Shown: positions 55,571-64,000 of the stretch, in pieces
Layout: each line of letters begins with the position of its first letter
Numbering within the stretch: position 1 is the first letter of the stretch
Program-made: the position numbers and the translations under genes
The notes under the pieces: model-generated
Seen by the model: the letters and a program-made list of their open reading frames with translations, nothing else
The model's database searches: none
Told to the model about the DNA's origin: nothing
Assembly: GCF_000376945.1 (NCBI RefSeq)
Contig: NZ_AQXU01000016.1
Location: 62,001 to 126,000, forward strand
Direction: 5' to 3'
Source of the DNA: Leeia oryzae DSM 17879
Lineage (GTDB): Bacteria; Pseudomonadota; Gammaproteobacteria; Burkholderiales; Leeiaceae
Length of the DNA: 64,000 nucleotides

Positions 55571-56296
55571 ATGCCTGACCTGATTTTACTGAATAAACCG
55601 TATGGCGTGATCTGCCAGTTTTCAGAGCACCCCCAACATCCTACGCTTGCTAACTATATTCACGCGCCTGGCTTCTATGCAGCGGGTCGTCTGGATACGG
55701 ACAGCGAAGGACTGTTGCTTTTAACTGACAGTGGCCCGTTAAATCATCTGATCACCGATCCGGCCCATAAATTGCCCAAGACTTATTGGGTACAAGTGGA
55801 AGGCATTCCGACGGACGAGCAGCTAAAACAGCTGGAAAACGGGATTGACCTGGGTGATTTCGTCACCCGCCCTGCCACCGCCATCCGGCTGGAAACGCCG
55901 GATGTCTGGCCAAGAAACCCGCCCATACGGGAAAGAAAAAATATCCCTGACAGCTGGATTTCGCTTACGATTGCGGAAGGCAAAAACCGCCAGGTACGGC
56001 GGATGACAGCCAAAGTCGGACTACCAACCCTCAGGTTGATTCGTGTACAGATCGGGGAATGGCGACTGGATGAACTAAAACCGGGTGAGCAGCGTCGTAT
56101 CAGTTTGAACATGCCGGCGATGATACAATCACCGGCAAAGGATAAAGGGAGACCGCATGGTCTGGAAGCCGAACGTCACCGTCGCAGCCATCATCGAGAA
56201 AAACGGCCGCTTCCTGCTGGTGGAAGAAGAGACGACCGAGGGCGTGCGTCTCAACCAGCCGGCGGGGCATCTGGAAGACGGCGAAAGCCTGATTGA
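55571..56296 (+). CDS. rluE: 23S rRNA pseudouridine(2457) synthase RluE
   Basis: This gene encodes 241 residues of the RsuA/RluE family. The catalytic motif GRLDTDSEGLLLLT lies near residues 38-51, and WPRNPPIRERKNIPDSW near 114-130 matches E. coli RluE closely, as does GKNRQVRRMTAKVG. The family domain ends near residue 180. The frame then runs on for about 55 residues through the beginning of nudJ, ending 140 bp inside it. This tail is Arg-rich and looks like an out-of-frame reading, so a small frameshift or a true long overlap is possible. ATG 55571 fits the domain start. Confidence 0.85.
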   Translation: MPDLILLNKPYGVICQFSEHPQHPTLANYIHAPGFYAAGRLDTDSEGLLLLTDSGPLNHLITDPAHKLPKTYWVQVEGIPTDEQLKQLENGIDLGDFVTRPATAIRLETPDVWPRNPPIRERKNIPDSWISLTIAEGKNRQVRRMTAKVGLPTLRLIRVQIGEWRLDELKPGEQRRISLNMPAMIQSPAKDKGRPHGLEAERHRRSHHREKRPLPAGGRRDDRGRASQPAGGASGRRRKPD

Positions 56297-56597
56297 GGCG
56301 GTCATACGCGAGACACGCGAAGAAACTGCCCACCCTTTTGTCCCCGGACATCTGGTGGGCATTTACCGCATGCCGGTCCCGGAAAAAGACCTCACGTATC
56401 TGCGGTTTGCATTTGCGGGTGAAGCCGGAAGCGAAATAGAAAACCAGGCACTCGACCATGGCATCATCCGGACCGTGTGGTTAACGCCGGAAGAATTGCA
56501 GGCCACACCGGAAAAATGGCGCAGCCCGCTGGTATGGCAATGCGTGGCAGATTACCTGGCCGGCCGCCGGTATCCGCTCTCCATTTTGAACGAGTAG
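56157..56597 (+). CDS. nudJ: Nudix phosphohydrolase NudJ
   Basis: This 146-residue Nudix hydrolase acts on thiamin pyrophosphate and nucleoside di-/triphosphates in E. coli. The Nudix box is GHLEDGESLIEAVIRETREETA (split around residues 39-60), with the REx2EE core REETREE-like. The sequence WKPNVTVAAIIEKNGRFLLVEE resembles E. coli NudJ. A GGGAGAC site lies upstream of ATG 56157. The order rluE-nudJ-mnmA is the E. coli one. Confidence 0.9.
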   Translation: MVWKPNVTVAAIIEKNGRFLLVEEETTEGVRLNQPAGHLEDGESLIEAVIRETREETAHPFVPGHLVGIYRMPVPEKDLTYLRFAFAGEAGSEIENQALDHGIIRTVWLTPEELQATPEKWRSPLVWQCVADYLAGRRYPLSILNE

Positions 56598-56601
56598 CCC
56601 T

Positions 56602-57276
56602 ATGCGCCGACATCACATCCTTGGGCAAACCTTGCTGGTCGCCTGCGTGCTGCTAGCCTCCCTGCTGTCCCTCACCGCACAGGCGGAAGAGTCGGTGGAT
56701 GTCTGTTACAACTATGGCTGCAAGTCTCATGCGGTGGTCAAGATTTCGGACGAAGCCTTGCAGCGCATGAACCGGCGGTTCGTGCATATCGACAATGCGG
56801 CGACCGAGCGTATTGCCATTGCCCTGACCGTGGGCGATCTGGCCAGCATTGCGGGCCAGCAGACCCCGGTGCATAACGACAAAGGTGGCAACGGCGGTGA
56901 TGAAACCTCGCTGGATGGTAAAATGGACTGTTTTGACCATGCTGCCACAACCACCAGTTACCTGCAGTTGATGAACCGGCTTGGCTGGCTGCACTTTCAT
57001 TCGGTCAGCCAGTTTGTTGAGCGTGCGCCGCTGATCTTTAATTACCACCGGGCCGCCCATATTATAGAAAATGCATCCGCCGCCGAATTTGCAGTAGATA
57101 ACTGGTTCTTTGACAATGGCGAACCCGCCGTTGTCATCCCTTTGGCACAATGGCTAAAAGGCGCATGGCCAGAAGATATCAAAAGCGATGGCGTGTATGT
57201 CCAGCGAGACCGCCGTGATGCCCAAGAGCAACTGATCGCCAGCCATGACGGCGAATACAACCAGAATAACCCATAG
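56602..57276 (+). CDS. Exported protein, possible transglutaminase-like fold
   Basis: This 224-residue protein has a signal peptide ending near AQA (residue 28). It has CYNYGCK (Cys35, Cys40) near the mature start. The core MDCFDHAATTTSYLQLMNRLGW (C110, D112) is followed by HRAAHII (H153) and FAVDNWFFDNG (D166), the Cys-His-Asp order of bacterial transglutaminase-like proteases. This is a weak resemblance, not an assignment. It is inserted between nudJ and mnmA, 4 bp after nudJ. A cell-wall or protein-processing role would be guesswork. Confidence 0.65.
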   Translation: MRRHHILGQTLLVACVLLASLLSLTAQAEESVDVCYNYGCKSHAVVKISDEALQRMNRRFVHIDNAATERIAIALTVGDLASIAGQQTPVHNDKGGNGGDETSLDGKMDCFDHAATTTSYLQLMNRLGWLHFHSVSQFVERAPLIFNYHRAAHIIENASAAEFAVDNWFFDNGEPAVVIPLAQWLKGAWPEDIKSDGVYVQRDRRDAQEQLIASHDGEYNQNNP

Positions 57277-57331
57277 AAAGCCGATACTCCGAAGATACCG
57301 GGGGGCTCTAGCAACATTAAAGTCGTAAATC

Positions 57332-58405
57332 ATGAAACAGCAAAAAATCATCGTAGGCATGTCGGGCGGCGTAGATTCCTCTGTGACGGCCTGGGTTCTC
57401 AAACAGCAAGGACATGAAGTGCACGGCATCTTCATGCAAAACTGGGAGGACGACAATGATGACGAGTATTGCTCGATCAAGGAAGACTCGCGGGATGCGA
57501 TTGCGGTTGCGGATGTTGTCGGTATCGACATTGACCTGGTCAATTTTGCCAAAGAATACAAAGACCGGGTGTTTGCCTACTTTCTGAAAGAATACGAAGC
57601 CGGGCGCACTCCCAACCCGGATGTACTGTGCAATGCGGAAATCAAGTTCAAGGCATTTCTTGACCATGCCATCGAACAAGGGGCTGACTACATTGCCACT
57701 GGCCACTATGCGCAAATCGTGCATGAGGCAGATGTATCCCGCTTGCTGAAAGGTGTAGATCCCAGCAAGGACCAGAGTTACTTCCTGTACCGCTTGCAAC
57801 AGCACCAGCTAAGACGTGCGCTGATGCCGCTGGGCGGCATGCACAAGACCGAAGTACGCAAGATTGCAGCAGAGATCGGCCTGCCTAATGCCACCAAAAA
57901 AGACAGTACCGGCATCTGTTTTATTGGCGAGCGGCCATTCAGGGACTTCCTGAACCGCTACCTGCCCAAAACCCCTGGCCCGATGAAAACGCCCGAAGGC
58001 CGCAAGGTGGGTGAGCACATGGGGCTGATGTATTACACGCTAGGCCAACGCAAAGGCTTGGGCATTGGCGGAGACAAGACGGGAGATGGTACACCCTGGT
58101 TTGTGGCCGCCAAAGACTTGGAGGAAAACACCCTGATTGTGGTGCAGGGTCACGACCATCCTTTATTGTTAAGTCACGAATTGACGGCAGGCGACTTGAG
58201 CTGGACGGTTGCGCCGCCCGCAGTGGGCGAACCGCTGACAGCCAAAACCCGCTATCGCCAGCAAGATGCTGCCTGCAAAATCGTGTCTATGGAAAACGGG
58301 ACAATGAAGGTCAAGTTTGAGCAAGCGCAATGGGCGGTGACACCTGGTCAATCCATCGTGATGTACCGGGGTGATGAGTGCATTGGCGGTGGTATCATCC
58401 TGTAA
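57332..58405 (+). CDS. mnmA: tRNA 2-thiouridylase MnmA
   Basis: This 357-residue enzyme puts sulfur on U34 of Glu, Lys and Gln tRNAs. The PP-loop SGGVDSS is at residues 11-17, and the catalytic cysteines are C100 ([10 protein letters not shown]) and C196 (GICFIGER). The C-terminal beta-barrel ends normally. Length is close to E. coli MnmA (368). ATG 57332 lies 55 bp after the exported-protein gene; it may be cotranscribed with rluE-nudJ. Confidence 0.97.
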   Translation: MKQQKIIVGMSGGVDSSVTAWVLKQQGHEVHGIFMQNWEDDNDDEYCSIKEDSRDAIAVADVVGIDIDLVNFAKEYKDRVFAYFLKEYEAGRTPNPDVLCNAEIKFKAFLDHAIEQGADYIATGHYAQIVHEADVSRLLKGVDPSKDQSYFLYRLQQHQLRRALMPLGGMHKTEVRKIAAEIGLPNATKKDSTGICFIGERPFRDFLNRYLPKTPGPMKTPEGRKVGEHMGLMYYTLGQRKGLGIGGDKTGDGTPWFVAAKDLEENTLIVVQGHDHPLLLSHELTAGDLSWTVAPPAVGEPLTAKTRYRQQDAACKIVSMENGTMKVKFEQAQWAVTPGQSIVMYRGDECIGGGIIL

Positions 58406-58507
58406 GTTGTCATCCAGATGGCAAACGCGGTAAATTCACCCTAAAAACATAGCTATATAAATAACAATAAAATCCGGATGACCTATACAGGCACGTGAAC
58501 AGACACC

Positions 58508-60289
58508 ATGAACCCCCTAGATCTTGACCGCAGTTCGATTGCGCATGCCATTGCGCAAGCCTTGATAGACGGCTTTAACCGCCACTACAGTATTTTCAGA
58601 GATGTTAGCCGCAGCGCCAAAGCCTGCTTTGAGGCAGGCGACTGGCATGGTTCCCAGAAAGCTAACCGTGACCGGATCACCTCGTACACCGAGCGGGTCT
58701 ACGAAACGGTCGAGCGGCTGCATAACGAGTTTCATGCCCAGACGCTGGATGATGAAACCTGGTCACAGGCCAAGCTGTTCTTCATCGGCATGCTGGTGGA
58801 TCACAAACAACCGGAACTGGCTGAGACCTTCTTTAATTCCGTCTTCTGTAAAATCCTGCACCGGAATTATTTCCACAACGATTTCATCTTTGTGCGGCCG
58901 ACCATCAGTACGGAATACATCCAGTCCATTCCGCCCACCTACTCCAGCTACTATCCGAAAGAACGCGGCTTGAGAGGAACCATCCGCAAGATAGTGGAAG
59001 ACTTTGGCTGGGCCAGACCCTTTGCAGACCTGGACCGCGATGTGGATTATGTCATGCGCGCGGTGGAAGCCCAGCTGGGCGGCTGGCCGGCACCTGAGGT
59101 CAACCTGCAGATTCAGGTGCTGTACTCGGCGTTTTACCGCAACAAGGCGGCCTACATTATCGGCAAGGCGGTCAACGGGGTACATGAATACCCGTTTGCC
59201 ATCCCGGTATTGCATGACACCAACGGCAAGCTGTATCTGGACAGCATCATTCTGGACAGCTGGCGGATTTCGGTCCTGTTCTCGCTGTCCCGGGCCTATT
59301 TCATGGTCGACATGGAAGTCCCCTCAGGCTACGTGCAGTTCTTGCGCAACATGATGCCAAACAAGCCGCGCTCCGAACTGTATACCATGCTGGGGCTGGC
59401 CAAGCAGGGCAAGACCAACTTCTATCGTGACCTGATGACGCATCTGCGTCACTCGGACGATGATTTCATCATTGCCCCCGGTATCAAAGGGATGGTGATG
59501 CTGGTATTCACCCTGCCCTCTTACCCGTTTGTGTTCAAGATCATCAAGGACAAGTTTGCGCCCCCCAAAGAGATCGACCGCGCCACGGTAAAATACAAAT
59601 ATCAGCTGGTGCGTCAGCACGATCGGGTTGGCCGCATGGCGGATACGCTGGAGTTCTCTGACGTGGCCTTCCCGGCCGACCGCATCGACCCGGAACTGCT
59701 GGCCGAATTGCGCGAGCACGCACCTTCAGTGATTGATGAGGAAGGCGATACCCTGATCATCAAGCACGTGTATATCGAGCGGCGCATGACCCCGCTCAAC
59801 ATCTACCTGCAGCAGGCCACGCCGGAGCAGCGTGAACAGGCAGTGATTGATTACGGCAACGCCATCAAGGATCTGGCCACGGCCAATATTTTCCCGGGCG
59901 ACATGCTGTACAAGAACTTTGGCGTTACCCGCTACAGCCGCGTGATCTTCTACGATTATGATGAGATCGAATACATGACGGACTGTAACTTCCGCGAAAT
60001 CCCGGAAGCGCCCAATCCGGAAATGGAAATGGCCATCGAACCCTGGTACCCGGTTGCCAGAAACGACGTGTTCCCGGAAGAGTTCGGGCGATTCCTGCTG
60101 GGCAATGCAGAAGTCCGTCAGGTATTCCTGAAACATCACCGTGACCTGCTCACGGCCACCTTCTGGCAGGGCAAAAAACAACGGATTCTGGACGGGAAGC
60201 TGGATGACTTCTTTCCGTACCCTATCGAATTGCGTTTTTGCGAAATGTTCAAAAACGCGGAAACACCCTCAACACAGGATAAAGCATGA
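58508..60289 (+). CDS. aceK: Isocitrate dehydrogenase kinase/phosphatase AceK
   Basis: This 593-residue bifunctional enzyme phosphorylates and dephosphorylates Icd to divert isocitrate to the glyoxylate shunt. It has the regulatory N-domain (about 1-310) and the kinase domain (about 315-593) with [22 protein letters not shown] split near 322-343 and [18 protein letters not shown] near 486-503. Length is near E. coli AceK (578). In E. coli aceK is in the aceBAK operon; here no aceA or aceB adjoins it. It overlaps the next gene by ATGA. Confidence 0.96.
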   Translation: MNPLDLDRSSIAHAIAQALIDGFNRHYSIFRDVSRSAKACFEAGDWHGSQKANRDRITSYTERVYETVERLHNEFHAQTLDDETWSQAKLFFIGMLVDHKQPELAETFFNSVFCKILHRNYFHNDFIFVRPTISTEYIQSIPPTYSSYYPKERGLRGTIRKIVEDFGWARPFADLDRDVDYVMRAVEAQLGGWPAPEVNLQIQVLYSAFYRNKAAYIIGKAVNGVHEYPFAIPVLHDTNGKLYLDSIILDSWRISVLFSLSRAYFMVDMEVPSGYVQFLRNMMPNKPRSELYTMLGLAKQGKTNFYRDLMTHLRHSDDDFIIAPGIKGMVMLVFTLPSYPFVFKIIKDKFAPPKEIDRATVKYKYQLVRQHDRVGRMADTLEFSDVAFPADRIDPELLAELREHAPSVIDEEGDTLIIKHVYIERRMTPLNIYLQQATPEQREQAVIDYGNAIKDLATANIFPGDMLYKNFGVTRYSRVIFYDYDEIEYMTDCNFREIPEAPNPEMEMAIEPWYPVARNDVFPEEFGRFLLGNAEVRQVFLKHHRDLLTATFWQGKKQRILDGKLDDFFPYPIELRFCEMFKNAETPSTQDKA

Positions 60290-61017
60290 CCCAACACACC
60301 GAGACTTCTGCCGCACTGACAGAAGAAGAACTGGCGACACTGGACGCCTTCTTGCAGTCTGATGCAACACCAGAGCATTGCCTGCCGATCGAAGCCGTAG
60401 ACGGCTTCTTTTGTGCACTGATCATCGGCCCGCAAGTGGTGCCGCAAGAAGCCTATCTGCCCATCATCTGGGGGGATGACACCCAGCCGACCTTCAAGGA
60501 TGCAGATGAAGAAGCGCAGATAACCACGCTGCTGCGCCGCCATTTCAATGATGTCGCAAAACGCATTGAAGCCGCTGTCGTGGAGGACAAGGAAGCCTAC
60601 CTGCCTATCGTGGACGAGTGGGAAGAAACCGACGAGGAAGATGCGCCTAAAGATGGTGAATGGTGGGCATCCGGTTTTCTGGTCGGGCTGGAATTCTGTG
60701 AAAAAGTCTGGTTTGCCGACAAAGAGCACGAAGAAATGCTCGAGCCGCTGCTGATCCCGATTGTGGAACTGGCGGGCAATGACGAACTGGACGATCTGTC
60801 CCCTAAAGCCCGTACCCGCCGCATTGCACAGCTACCCGCGCTGCTTTTGTCACTGTACCGCTACTGGCGGACCGATGCGGATGGCAAGCTGCAGCTGGCC
60901 AACACGCTTGGCGCACAGTTATCCAATGCACCGGTACGCGTAGAAAGCACCCCGGGCCGCAACGATCCGTGCCCGTGTGGTAGTGGTAAAAAATACAAAA
61001 AATGCTGCGGGGCCTGA
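60286..61017 (+). CDS. UPF0149 (YecA) family protein with SEC-C zinc motif
   Basis: This 243-residue acidic protein has an N-terminal UPF0149/YecA-like domain (about residues 15-205), with [20 protein letters not shown] near 26-45 and a [11 protein letters not shown] segment near 125-135. It has a C-terminal SEC-C metal-binding motif, [18 protein letters not shown], at residues 225-242. SEC-C motifs bind zinc and often contact ribosomes or SecB. Function is unknown. Its ATG overlaps the aceK stop by four bases, so the two are translationally coupled. Confidence 0.88.
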   Translation: MTQHTETSAALTEEELATLDAFLQSDATPEHCLPIEAVDGFFCALIIGPQVVPQEAYLPIIWGDDTQPTFKDADEEAQITTLLRRHFNDVAKRIEAAVVEDKEAYLPIVDEWEETDEEDAPKDGEWWASGFLVGLEFCEKVWFADKEHEEMLEPLLIPIVELAGNDELDDLSPKARTRRIAQLPALLLSLYRYWRTDADGKLQLANTLGAQLSNAPVRVESTPGRNDPCPCGSGKKYKKCCGA

Positions 61018-61094
61018 TAAGCCAGACCCTGCGGTTCGTTTTGCTTTACAATCCGGGTCGGTAACGACCTTATTTACAACACTGGAAACACACT

Positions 61095-61448
61095 ATGTCA
61101 CGTTTGTCTAAATACAATGCCCGTCAACGCAAGAAACTGCACGTTGGCGAATATCAGGAATTTGGTTTTGGGCTGTCTGCCCGCTGTGTCGATGGCATTA
61201 GTGACGAATCGCTGGTCAAACTGCTGGATGATTTCCTGACCGACAGCATCGAAGCACAATCTCTGGTGTTTGGTGGCGGTTATGAGGCCTTCCCGGGTGA
61301 AATCCGTCTGGAAGGCTATGTGATGCTGGACGCCAGCCAGGGCTCTGTCTCTGATGAGCAGCGCGCATCTGTTGAAGCTTGGCTAAAAGCCCGCAGCGAA
61401 CTGGCCGAAGTGATTGTCGACCCGCTGTCAGACGCTTGGTACGCCTGA
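61095..61448 (+). CDS. yggL: YggL family 50S-binding protein
   Basis: This 117-residue protein belongs to the DUF469/YggL family, whose E. coli member binds the 50S subunit. It opens with basic MSRLSKYNARQRKKLHVGEY, followed by GISDESLVKLLDDFLTDSIE near 35-54 and VFGGGYEAFPGEIRLEG near 58-74. It ends as the trmO gene starts (TGATG overlap). It is slightly longer than E. coli YggL (108). Confidence 0.9.
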   Translation: MSRLSKYNARQRKKLHVGEYQEFGFGLSARCVDGISDESLVKLLDDFLTDSIEAQSLVFGGGYEAFPGEIRLEGYVMLDASQGSVSDEQRASVEAWLKARSELAEVIVDPLSDAWYA

Positions 61449-62161
61449 TGTCCGCACTACCCCTGCCAGGCCTCACGCCCGTGGGGGTAGTTCACGCACC
61501 CTTCAAAGAAAAATTTGGCATTCCCCGCCAATCCGGCCTGGCAAAAGACGTTTCTTCCACGCTGGAGCTCCTCCCCCCATATAATGTGCCCGAGGCAGTA
61601 ACCGGTCTGGATGGTTTTTCGCATCTCTGGCTGATTTTTGGTTTTCATGCCACAGCAGAACGCGGCTGGCGCCCGACCGTCCGCCCGCCCCGTCTGGGCG
61701 GCAACCGCCGGGTAGGCGTCTTTGCCAGCAGAAGCACGCATCGCCCCAATCCGCTTGGACTGTCAGTCGTGGAACTGACTGGCATAGATACCCGATCCGG
61801 TGTGGTGCTGCACTTGCGCGGCGCCGACCTGATGGATGGCACCCCGGTTTTCGACATCAAACCGTATATCGCGTTTGCCGATGCTATTCCTACCGCTCGG
61901 AGCGGCTATGTCGATGCGCCACCGGCGGTCCAGCCAGTGTCCTATACGCCGGCAGCTCAGCAGCAACTGGCACAGCACCAGCAGCGCTGGCCCCAATTGT
62001 CTCAGGTCATTCAAACCGCACTGGGTTATGACCCCCGCCCTGCCTACAAGAACACGACTGACGCTGACTATGGCGTACACCTTTACGATGTCAATGTCCG
62101 CTGGACCGTGGCCGGCGAACAGGTCGTCGTGACAGAGATTTCCCCCGTCAGCCCAAGGTAA
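61448..62161 (+). CDS. trmO: tRNA (N6-threonylcarbamoyladenosine(37)-N6)-methyltransferase TrmO
   Basis: This 237-residue protein has a beta-barrel TsaA/TrmO domain (about residues 8-145) that makes m6t6A37 in tRNA-Thr. Motifs are PVGVVHAPFKEKFGIPRQ near 10-27, SHLWLIFGFH near 58-67, and VFASRSTHRPNPLGLSVVEL near 91-110. A C-terminal domain (about 165-235, YDVNVRWTV) follows. ATG 61448 overlaps the yggL stop (TGATG) and is favoured over an upstream in-frame start at 61379. It ends before the heat-shock promoter of grpE. Confidence 0.92.
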   Translation: MSALPLPGLTPVGVVHAPFKEKFGIPRQSGLAKDVSSTLELLPPYNVPEAVTGLDGFSHLWLIFGFHATAERGWRPTVRPPRLGGNRRVGVFASRSTHRPNPLGLSVVELTGIDTRSGVVLHLRGADLMDGTPVFDIKPYIAFADAIPTARSGYVDAPPAVQPVSYTPAAQQQLAQHQQRWPQLSQVIQTALGYDPRPAYKNTTDADYGVHLYDVNVRWTVAGEQVVVTEISPVSPR

Positions 62162-62250
62162 TCCGCCTGCCTGTCGTATCCTGCCAGCGGATAAATGCCC
62201 CTCGCTAAAAAACGGGAAGCGAACGAACAGAAGTTTTTTACATATTACCT

Positions 62251-62278
62251 CTTGAAAACCATCGCCGAATCACCATTT
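62251..62278 (+). promoter_or_regulatory. Sigma-32 (heat-shock) promoter of grpE-dnaK
   Basis: CTTGAAA (62251-62257), a 13-bp spacer and CACCATTT (62271-62278) match the RpoH consensus, 28 bp before the grpE start. Confidence 0.8.
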
Positions 62279-62305
62279 AGTGGTTAAGGTTTTTAAGGAG
62301 GCTGT

Positions 62306-62845
62306 ATGTCTAACGACGCACAACAAGACGTTCAAAACACTGCCAATCCGGAGCAGTCACAAGAATCCACCCAGGCGCAGACTGAACTGACGCTGGATCA
62401 ACAACTTGCCAACGCATTGTCCGATCTGGACAAAGCCCGCCAGGATGTCCTTTATGCCAAAGCGGAAGGCGAAAACGCCCGCCGCCGTGCCATCGAAGAA
62501 ACCGACAAGGCCCGCAAGTTTGCTGTCGAAAAATTCGCGGTAGAACTGCTGGCGGTGAAAGACTCGCTCGAAATGGCGCTGAAAGACAATAGCAGCATCG
62601 AAAACATCAAAGCGGGTGTAGAACTGACACTCAAACAGTTGTCCGGTGCCTTCGAGAAGTTTGCGGTAAAGGAAATCAACCCGCACGGTGAAAAACTCGA
62701 TCCGCACAAACACCAGGCCATGACCGTCATCCCGGTGGCGGACAAAGAGCCGAACACAGTCGTCGACGTGATGCAAAAAGGCTACACCCTGGCAGACCGC
62801 GTCATCCGTCCTGCACTGGTTGTAGTTTCCAAAGCACCCGAATAA
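62306..62845 (+). CDS. grpE: DnaK nucleotide exchange factor GrpE
   Basis: This 179-residue dimeric cochaperone releases ADP from DnaK. An acidic N-terminus is followed by a long coiled coil (about 30-95) and the beta-wing domain (about 115-175) with [22 protein letters not shown] near 120-141 and [17 protein letters not shown]. It heads the heat-shock operon with a sigma-32 promoter, and dnaK begins 133 bp later. Confidence 0.97.
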   Translation: MSNDAQQDVQNTANPEQSQESTQAQTELTLDQQLANALSDLDKARQDVLYAKAEGENARRRAIEETDKARKFAVEKFAVELLAVKDSLEMALKDNSSIENIKAGVELTLKQLSGAFEKFAVKEINPHGEKLDPHKHQAMTVIPVADKEPNTVVDVMQKGYTLADRVIRPALVVVSKAPE

Positions 62846-62977
62846 ATATGAAAACCATGTGACAGACAGGGGCTTGAAAAGAATACAAATAGCCCTATCT
62901 TAAGTACAAGGTTAAATTTCTGTGCAAAAGCACAAACAAATCAAAGCATTAGAATAGTTTACTAAAAGGATTCCAAA

Positions 62978-64000
62978 ATGGGAAAAATCATCGGTATTGA
63001 CTTGGGTACCACCAACTCCTGCGTTGCAGTGATGGAAAACGGCCAGCCAAAAGTGATTGAAAACGCCGAAGGTGCACGGACCACCCCTTCTATCATCGGT
63101 TACACCGACGACGAAATTCTGGTGGGTGCACCAGCCAAACGCCAAGCCGTCACTAACCCGAAAAACACCCTGTTTGCGGTGAAGCGTCTGATCGGCCGTC
63201 GTTTTGAAGAAAAAGAAGTACAAAAAGACATCGACCTGATGCCATACGCCATTGTCAAAGCCGAGAACGGCGATGCATGGGTTGAAGCCAAAGGCAAAAA
63301 AATGGCACCGCCGCAGATTTCTGCCGAAGTGCTGCGCAAGATGAAGAAAACTGCCGAAGACTACCTGGGCGAAGAAGTGACCGAGGCCGTGATTACCGTG
63401 CCTGCCTACTTTAACGACAGCCAGCGTCAGGCCACCAAAGATGCAGGCCGCATTGCTGGTCTGGAAGTAAAACGTATCATCAACGAGCCAACTGCTGCTG
63501 CGCTGGCCTTTGGCATGGACAAAAAAGAAGGCGACCGTAAAGTTGCCGTATTTGACCTGGGTGGCGGTACTTTCGATATCTCTATCATCGAGATTGCCGA
63601 GATCGATGGCGAGCACCAGTTTGAAGTATTGTCTACCAACGGTGACACGTTCCTGGGTGGTGAAGACTTTGACCAGCGTCTGATCGACTATCTGGTTACC
63701 GAGTTCAAGAAAGAACAAGGCATTGACCTGAAACAAGACGTGATGGCCCTGCAACGCCTGAAAGAAGCCGCAGAAAAAGCCAAGATCGAATTGTCTTCTG
63801 CCCAGCAGACCGAGATCAACCTGCCATACATCACCATGGATGCAACCGGTCCTAAGCACATGGCACTGAAGATCACCCGTTCCAAGTTCGAATCTCTGGT
63901 GGATGACCTGATCGAACGCACCATCGAACCTTGCCGTATTGCGATCAAAGACGCTGGCGTGAAAATCAGCGACATTGAAGACGTGATCATGGTGGGTGGT
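62978..64000 (+). CDS. dnaK: Chaperone DnaK (Hsp70), 5' part
   Basis: The first 341 codons of dnaK run open to the window edge. The ATPase domain opens [18 protein letters not shown] and has the second Hsp70 signature in [13 protein letters not shown] (near residue 190) and [15 protein letters not shown]. The last visible residues are IMVGG, part of the third signature. ATG 62978 is preceded by AAAAGGA. The rest, probably followed by dnaJ, is outside the window. Confidence 0.97.
   Translation, partial: MGKIIGIDLGTTNSCVAVMENGQPKVIENAEGARTTPSIIGYTDDEILVGAPAKRQAVTNPKNTLFAVKRLIGRRFEEKEVQKDIDLMPYAIVKAENGDAWVEAKGKKMAPPQISAEVLRKMKKTAEDYLGEEVTEAVITVPAYFNDSQRQATKDAGRIAGLEVKRIINEPTAAALAFGMDKKEGDRKVAVFDLGGGTFDISIIEIAEIDGEHQFEVLSTNGDTFLGGEDFDQRLIDYLVTEFKKEQGIDLKQDVMALQRLKEAAEKAKIELSSAQQTEINLPYITMDATGPKHMALKITRSKFESLVDDLIERTIEPCRIAIKDAGVKISDIEDVIMVGG

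Overview
The window is a 64 kb piece of a gram-negative bacterial chromosome of moderate GC. Gene content and order fit a betaproteobacterium, most likely of the Neisseriales (Chromobacteriaceae-like): the pnp-rpsO-truB-rbfA-infB-nusA-rimP block, dapA-bamC, lplT-aas, rluE-nudJ-mnmA, stand-alone aceK, yggL, and grpE-dnaK. This placement is an inference from gene families; no rRNA marker is present. I see no tRNA, rRNA, CRISPR array, prophage, IS element or replication origin. The region looks like core chromosome with a few accessory islands.

Layout. 1-5.3 kb: the end of an unidentified membrane protein gene, a two-gene ABC importer (fused double permease plus ATPase with a C-terminal extension), a DUF2185 protein, a GST and a PLP-dependent threonine-dehydratase-like enzyme. 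5.4-8.7 kb: a chemoreceptor and a MocR-type regulator; a palindrome shared between the regulator promoter and the dehydratase promoter ties these genes together. 8.7-17.9 kb: the transcription/translation operon rimP-nusA-infB-rbfA-truB-rpsO-pnp on the minus strand, starting from a near-consensus sigma-70 promoter with an extended -10. 17.9-24 kb: a phosphoesterase, a glucose-type ABC importer operon (gtsABC-like plus ATPase) with a rich regulatory region, and a STAS protein. 24-31 kb: recJ, a CinA/MoaB-type protein, an autoregulated XRE repressor, and the lplT-aas lysophospholipid repair pair.

31-34 kb holds an accessory cluster of unknown function: a DUF6502 protein, a secreted DUF5666 protein and a very acidic secreted Asp/Gly/Ser-rich protein. 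The two secreted proteins share a similar His/Gly/Asp tail. 34-44.7 kb: a PAS-GGDEF diguanylate cyclase, yaiI, ybiT (ABC-F), dapA, bamC, a metallo-beta-lactamase-fold protein, ubiD, a repeat lipoprotein, a PLD-like protein and a RoxA/YcfD-type ribosomal oxygenase. 44.7-47.6 kb: slyD behind a long structured leader, then the methyltransferase - [2Fe-2S] protein - nadC operon.

47.7-53.3 kb carries the Clp proteins: clpB (with a sigma-32 promoter) converging on clpS-clpA, with a tiny candidate membrane ORF between two terminators. 53.3-64 kb: a cold-shock gene with a long leader, icd, then rluE-nudJ-(exported transglutaminase-like protein)-mnmA, aceK (whose product phosphorylates Icd), a SEC-C protein, yggL, trmO, and the heat-shock genes grpE (sigma-32 promoter) and dnaK, which runs off the end.

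The least explained elements are the DUF6502/DUF5666/Asp-rich cluster, the MocR-linked palindromes, the helically phased repeats upstream of the sugar importer, the structured slyD leader, and the mini-ORF between clpB and clpA.
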